From Streptosporangium nondiastaticum (lineage in GTDB: Bacteria > Actinomycetota > Actinomycetes > Streptomycetales > Streptomycetaceae), in assembly GCF_003011965.1 (NCBI RefSeq), contig NZ_PXWG01000009.1, positions 1 through 64,000 on the forward strand: 64,000 nt of DNA, written 5' to 3'. Of this stretch, positions 61,883-64,000 are shown in pieces; position 1 is the stretch's first letter, and the number at the start of each line of letters is the position of its first letter. The translations under genes and the position numbers were made by a program. The notes under the pieces are model-generated. The model was given only the letters and a program-made list of their open reading frames with translations. It was not told the DNA's origin and did not search any database.

Positions 61883-62101
61883 CTACCAGTCGCTCTTCGA
61901 CGAGGACGACGACGTGAACTTCTTGACGATGAAGATCAGCCCGCCGATGAGCGCGACCAGCAGCAGGGCCTTGAAGACCAGTGCGATGACGAAGCCCAGC
62001 ACGGTCATGATCAGGCTGCCGAACACCACGAGGACGAGCGCCGGCACGGCGATCCACTTCACCCACCAGGGCAGTCCTGCGAAAATCCCCTTCTCGGCCA
62101 T
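61883..62101 (-). CDS. DUF5326 family small membrane protein
   Basis: A 72-residue protein with two hydrophobic segments (WWVKWIAVPALVLVVFGSLI and FVIALVFKALLLVALIGGLI) and a basic Ser-rich tail (KKFTSSSSSKSDW). It matches the actinobacterial DUF5326 pattern as I recognise it. Function unknown. It is upstream of ssgA on the same strand, separated by about 340 bp. Confidence 0.85.
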   Translation of the reverse strand: MAEKGIFAGLPWWVKWIAVPALVLVVFGSLIMTVLGFVIALVFKALLLVALIGGLIFIVKKFTSSSSSKSDW

Positions 62102-62250
62102 GTCGTTCGTCCCCTGCTTTCCGCTTCGTGGTTCCGGAGCCCTGCTGCTCCGGCCTTGCTTCGATGCTAGGACGGGCGGGGGGCCGGACGGGGCCCCCGC
62201 AGCCCCCGTCGACCCCTGAGCGTCCCCCTACGGGTTTCCGGGGCGAACCC

Positions 62251-62568
62251 TCAGCTCTCAGGCGGAGAGAAGACCACCAGAACCCTCAGCGGCTCGCTGA
62301 CGTGGTGGAAGCGGTGAGTCACCCCGGCCGGCACGTACACCACGCTCCCGCGCCCCACCTGCGTCGTCTCCTCCCCCACGGTGATCGACGCCCGGCCGCT
62401 CATCACCACGTACACCTCGTCCTGGGCGTGCGGGGTCTGCGGGTCCATCTGCCCCGCGTCGAGCGCGTACAGCCCGACCGACATGTTCCGCTCGCGCAGG
62501 AACTGGAGGTACGCGCCGTCGTTCGCGAGGCGCTCACCCTCCAGTTCATCCAGCCGGAAGGCCTTCAT
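62251..62568 (-). CDS. Small cupin-domain protein
   Basis: A 105-residue single-domain cupin. Cupin motif 1 appears as PQTPHAQDEVYVVMSGRASI (metal ligands His and Glu) and motif 2 as GSVVYVPAGVTHRFH (His). It could be an enzyme (dioxygenase or isomerase) or a binding protein; the metal and substrate cannot be deduced. It starts at ATG 62568 and lies in the same direction as DUF5326, about 150 bp upstream of it. Confidence 0.88.
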   Translation of the reverse strand: MKAFRLDELEGERLANDGAYLQFLRERNMSVGLYALDAGQMDPQTPHAQDEVYVVMSGRASITVGEETTQVGRGSVVYVPAGVTHRFHHVSEPLRVLVVFSPPES

Positions 62569-62670
62569 CTACCGTCCACCTCTTGCCGCTCCTCGTCCGT
62601 GACCGGCCCGCTCGCCGGCCGCCGACCGTGCTGATCCGCGCCGGGCGGGCGCGTCTGCAACGATCTCACC

Positions 62671-63051
62671 ATGAAGAATTTCGTAGTCAAGACGATCGCC
62701 AACGCGGCGGCCCTGGCGGTCGCCATCTGGCTGCTCAAGGGCATCACGCTCTCCGGTGAGAACACCGCGCGCAAGGTGCTCACGCTGATCCTCGTCGCGC
62801 TCGTCTTCGGCGTGGTCAACTTCATCGTCAAGCCTGTGGTGAAGCTGCTGTCCTTCCCGCTGTTCATCCTCACCCTCGGCCTCATCACGCTGGTGATCAA
62901 CGCGTTGATGCTGCTGCTGACCTCGTGGATCACCAAGGAGCTGGGGCTCGCCTTCCATGTCGACGGGTTCTGGAACGCCTTGGTCGGCGGCGTGATCATC
63001 TCGGTGGTGGCGTGGGCGATGCACGTGATCCTGCCGGACGAGAAGGACTGA
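62671..63051 (+). CDS. PF04020 four-helix membrane protein (annotated as phage holin family)
   Basis: A 126-residue protein with four hydrophobic helices (NAAALAVAIWLLKGITLSG, LILVALVFGVVNFIVKPVV, LFILTLGLITLVINALMLLL and VGGVIISVVAWAMHVIL). The NFIVKPVVKLLSFPLF motif is the hallmark of this conserved membrane family. Databases call it phage holin family, but there is no prophage here. Probably an envelope protein of unknown role. Confidence 0.88.
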   Translation: MKNFVVKTIANAAALAVAIWLLKGITLSGENTARKVLTLILVALVFGVVNFIVKPVVKLLSFPLFILTLGLITLVINALMLLLTSWITKELGLAFHVDGFWNALVGGVIISVVAWAMHVILPDEKD

Positions 63052-63092
63052 ACCGGCACCGTGCGAAGGGCCGAACCGAAGCCGTACGACCT

Positions 63093-63128
63093 GACGGACG
63101 GCAACGACCGGACGGACGGCAACGACCA
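63093..63128 (+). repeat. 18-bp tandem repeat upstream of the trans-sulfuration gene
   Basis: GACGGACGGCAACGACCG (63093-63110) is followed by a copy with one change (63111-63128). The frame upstream of ATG 63154 is open through it back to GTG 63061 (giving TDGNDR/TDGNDQ), but that GTG has no ribosome binding site. Confidence 0.7.
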
Positions 63129-63153
63129 GCCGACGAGGACGAAGGAGCAGCCG

Positions 63154-64000
63154 ATGACAGGCGACGGCACCCGGGCCGTACGAGCGGGCCTGCCGGAACC
63201 GCGGGCGAACGAGCCCGCGCTCCCCGGCCCGGCCTTCGCCGCCCACTACCACCTCCCGGGCGAGGTCTCCGGCCCGTACACGTACGGCCGCGAGGCCAAC
63301 CCCACCTGGGCCGCCCTGGAGAGCGCCATCGCCGCGCTGGAGACCCCCGACGGCCCCGGCCCGGCGGCGGAGGCGGTCACCTTCCCCTCCGGGATGGCCG
63401 CGATCTCCGCTGTTCTCTTCTCCCAGCTGCGGCCCGGTGACACGGCGGTCCTGCCCTCGGACGGCTACCAGCTGCTGCCCGCGCTGCGCGACCGCCTGGA
63501 GGCGTTCGGCGTCGCCGTGCGCACCGCCCCGACCGCCGGGGACGCACAGCTCGCCGCGCTGGACGGGGCACGGCTGCTGTGGCTCGAATCGCCCTCCAAC
63601 CCCGGCCTCGACGTGTGCGACATCCGCCGCCTCGCCGACGCCGCCCACCGCCACGGCGCACTCGTCGCCGTCGACAACACCCTCCCCACCCCGCTCGGCC
63701 AGCGCCCCCTCGAACTGGGCGCCGACTTCTCCGTCGCCAGCGGCACCAAGGCCCTCACCGGCCACGGGGATCTCCTCCTGGGGTACGTGGCCGCACGCGA
63801 CCCACGGCTCACCGCGGCCGTACGGGACTGGCGCAAGGTCGCCGGCGCGATCCCCGGCCCCATGGAGGCCTGGCTGGCCCATCGCTCCCTGGCGACGCTG
63901 CAGCTGCGCGTGGACCGGCAGGCGGCCACCGCGCTCGCACTCGCCGAAGCCCTGCGCGACCGGCCCGAAGTGACCGGCCTGCGCCACCCCGGACTGCCCA
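63154..64000 (+). CDS. Cystathionine gamma-lyase/synthase-type PLP enzyme (cut by window end)
   Basis: The first 282 codons of a Cys/Met metabolism PLP enzyme. The family features are YTYGREANPTWAALESAIAA near residue 45, FPSGMAAISAV (PLP phosphate contact), ESPSNPGLDVCDI, VAVDNTLPTPLGQRPLELGA and the PLP lysine in SGTKALTGHGD near residue 205. The frame is open at base 64000. ATG 63154 follows GAAGGAG. Whether it is a lyase (cysteine formation from cystathionine) or a synthase cannot be told from this part; the lyase name is the usual annotation in Streptomyces. Confidence 0.92.
   Translation, partial: MTGDGTRAVRAGLPEPRANEPALPGPAFAAHYHLPGEVSGPYTYGREANPTWAALESAIAALETPDGPGPAAEAVTFPSGMAAISAVLFSQLRPGDTAVLPSDGYQLLPALRDRLEAFGVAVRTAPTAGDAQLAALDGARLLWLESPSNPGLDVCDIRRLADAAHRHGALVAVDNTLPTPLGQRPLELGADFSVASGTKALTGHGDLLLGYVAARDPRLTAAVRDWRKVAGAIPGPMEAWLAHRSLATLQLRVDRQAATALALAEALRDRPEVTGLRHPGLP

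Noticed and set aside
62671..63051. Phage holin label for the PF04020 protein as a sign of a prophage
   Set aside because: No integrase, terminase, capsid or lysin genes are nearby; the family is common in bacterial chromosomes.

Overview
This is a high-GC, Streptomyces-type chromosomal core region with no plasmid, prophage, IS or CRISPR content. The evidence is strong third-position GC bias, GTG and TTG starts, ATGA/GTGA gene overlaps, an ssgA-type sporulation gene, a DUF5326 gene, a fused cydDC and a Rex-type operator at cydA. From memory, the gene order resembles the SCO3920-SCO3977 interval of S. coelicolor (not checked by search). No species can be named from the window.

Layout. 1-6.4 kb: the start of an Ala/Pro-rich protein running off the left edge, a glycerophosphodiesterase, a GHKL ATPase-fold regulator, a SEC-C/DUF5926 protein, a secreted or anchored hypothetical, and a primase-polymerase-like protein. 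6.4-10.8 kb: a PP2C/SpoIIE phosphatase with a possible coupled leader ORF, aminopeptidase P, a DUF4242 protein and a second GHKL ATPase-fold protein. 11-17.4 kb: a copper-trafficking and haem-peroxidase operon (membrane protein, YcnI, Sco1, PCuAC chaperone, CopCD fusion, Tat-exported DyP peroxidase). 17.5-21.2 kb: pheA, a DnaA-box cluster, serS and a Cof-type HAD phosphatase. 21-28.7 kb: a rhomboid-like protein, a FadR-type regulator, an MFS exporter, an APH-fold kinase and a four-gene ABC transporter operon.

28.9-33.6 kb: a tightly overlapped lipid-type operon (M24 peptidase-fold enzyme, epoxide hydrolase/SDR fusion, PF10118 protein with di-iron-like motifs, MerR regulator). 33.6-36.9 kb: carotenoid oxygenase and a membrane protein, divergent from a PadR-KptA bicistron across a paired palindrome. 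36.9-41.8 kb: PspAB and HtpX stress proteins, an LLM oxidoreductase, a second HAD phosphatase and an M23 peptidase. 41.9-51.4 kb: a histidine kinase, cydDC, cydB, cydA and hisC. 51.9-55.5 kb: a LacI regulator, a metallophosphoesterase and a membrane protein. 55.6-64 kb: thiC with a TPP riboswitch, a YibE/F - NfeD-like - SPFH membrane module, ssgA, DUF5326, a cupin, a PF04020 membrane protein and a trans-sulfuration enzyme cut by the right edge.

The most interesting signals are the DnaA-box cluster between pheA and serS, the putative oxygenase/epoxide hydrolase/dehydrogenase operon, the 38-bp dyad upstream of ssgA (which lacks a neighbouring ssgR), the paired PadR operator next to kptA, and two apparently degenerate enzymes (the primase-like protein and the PP2C).
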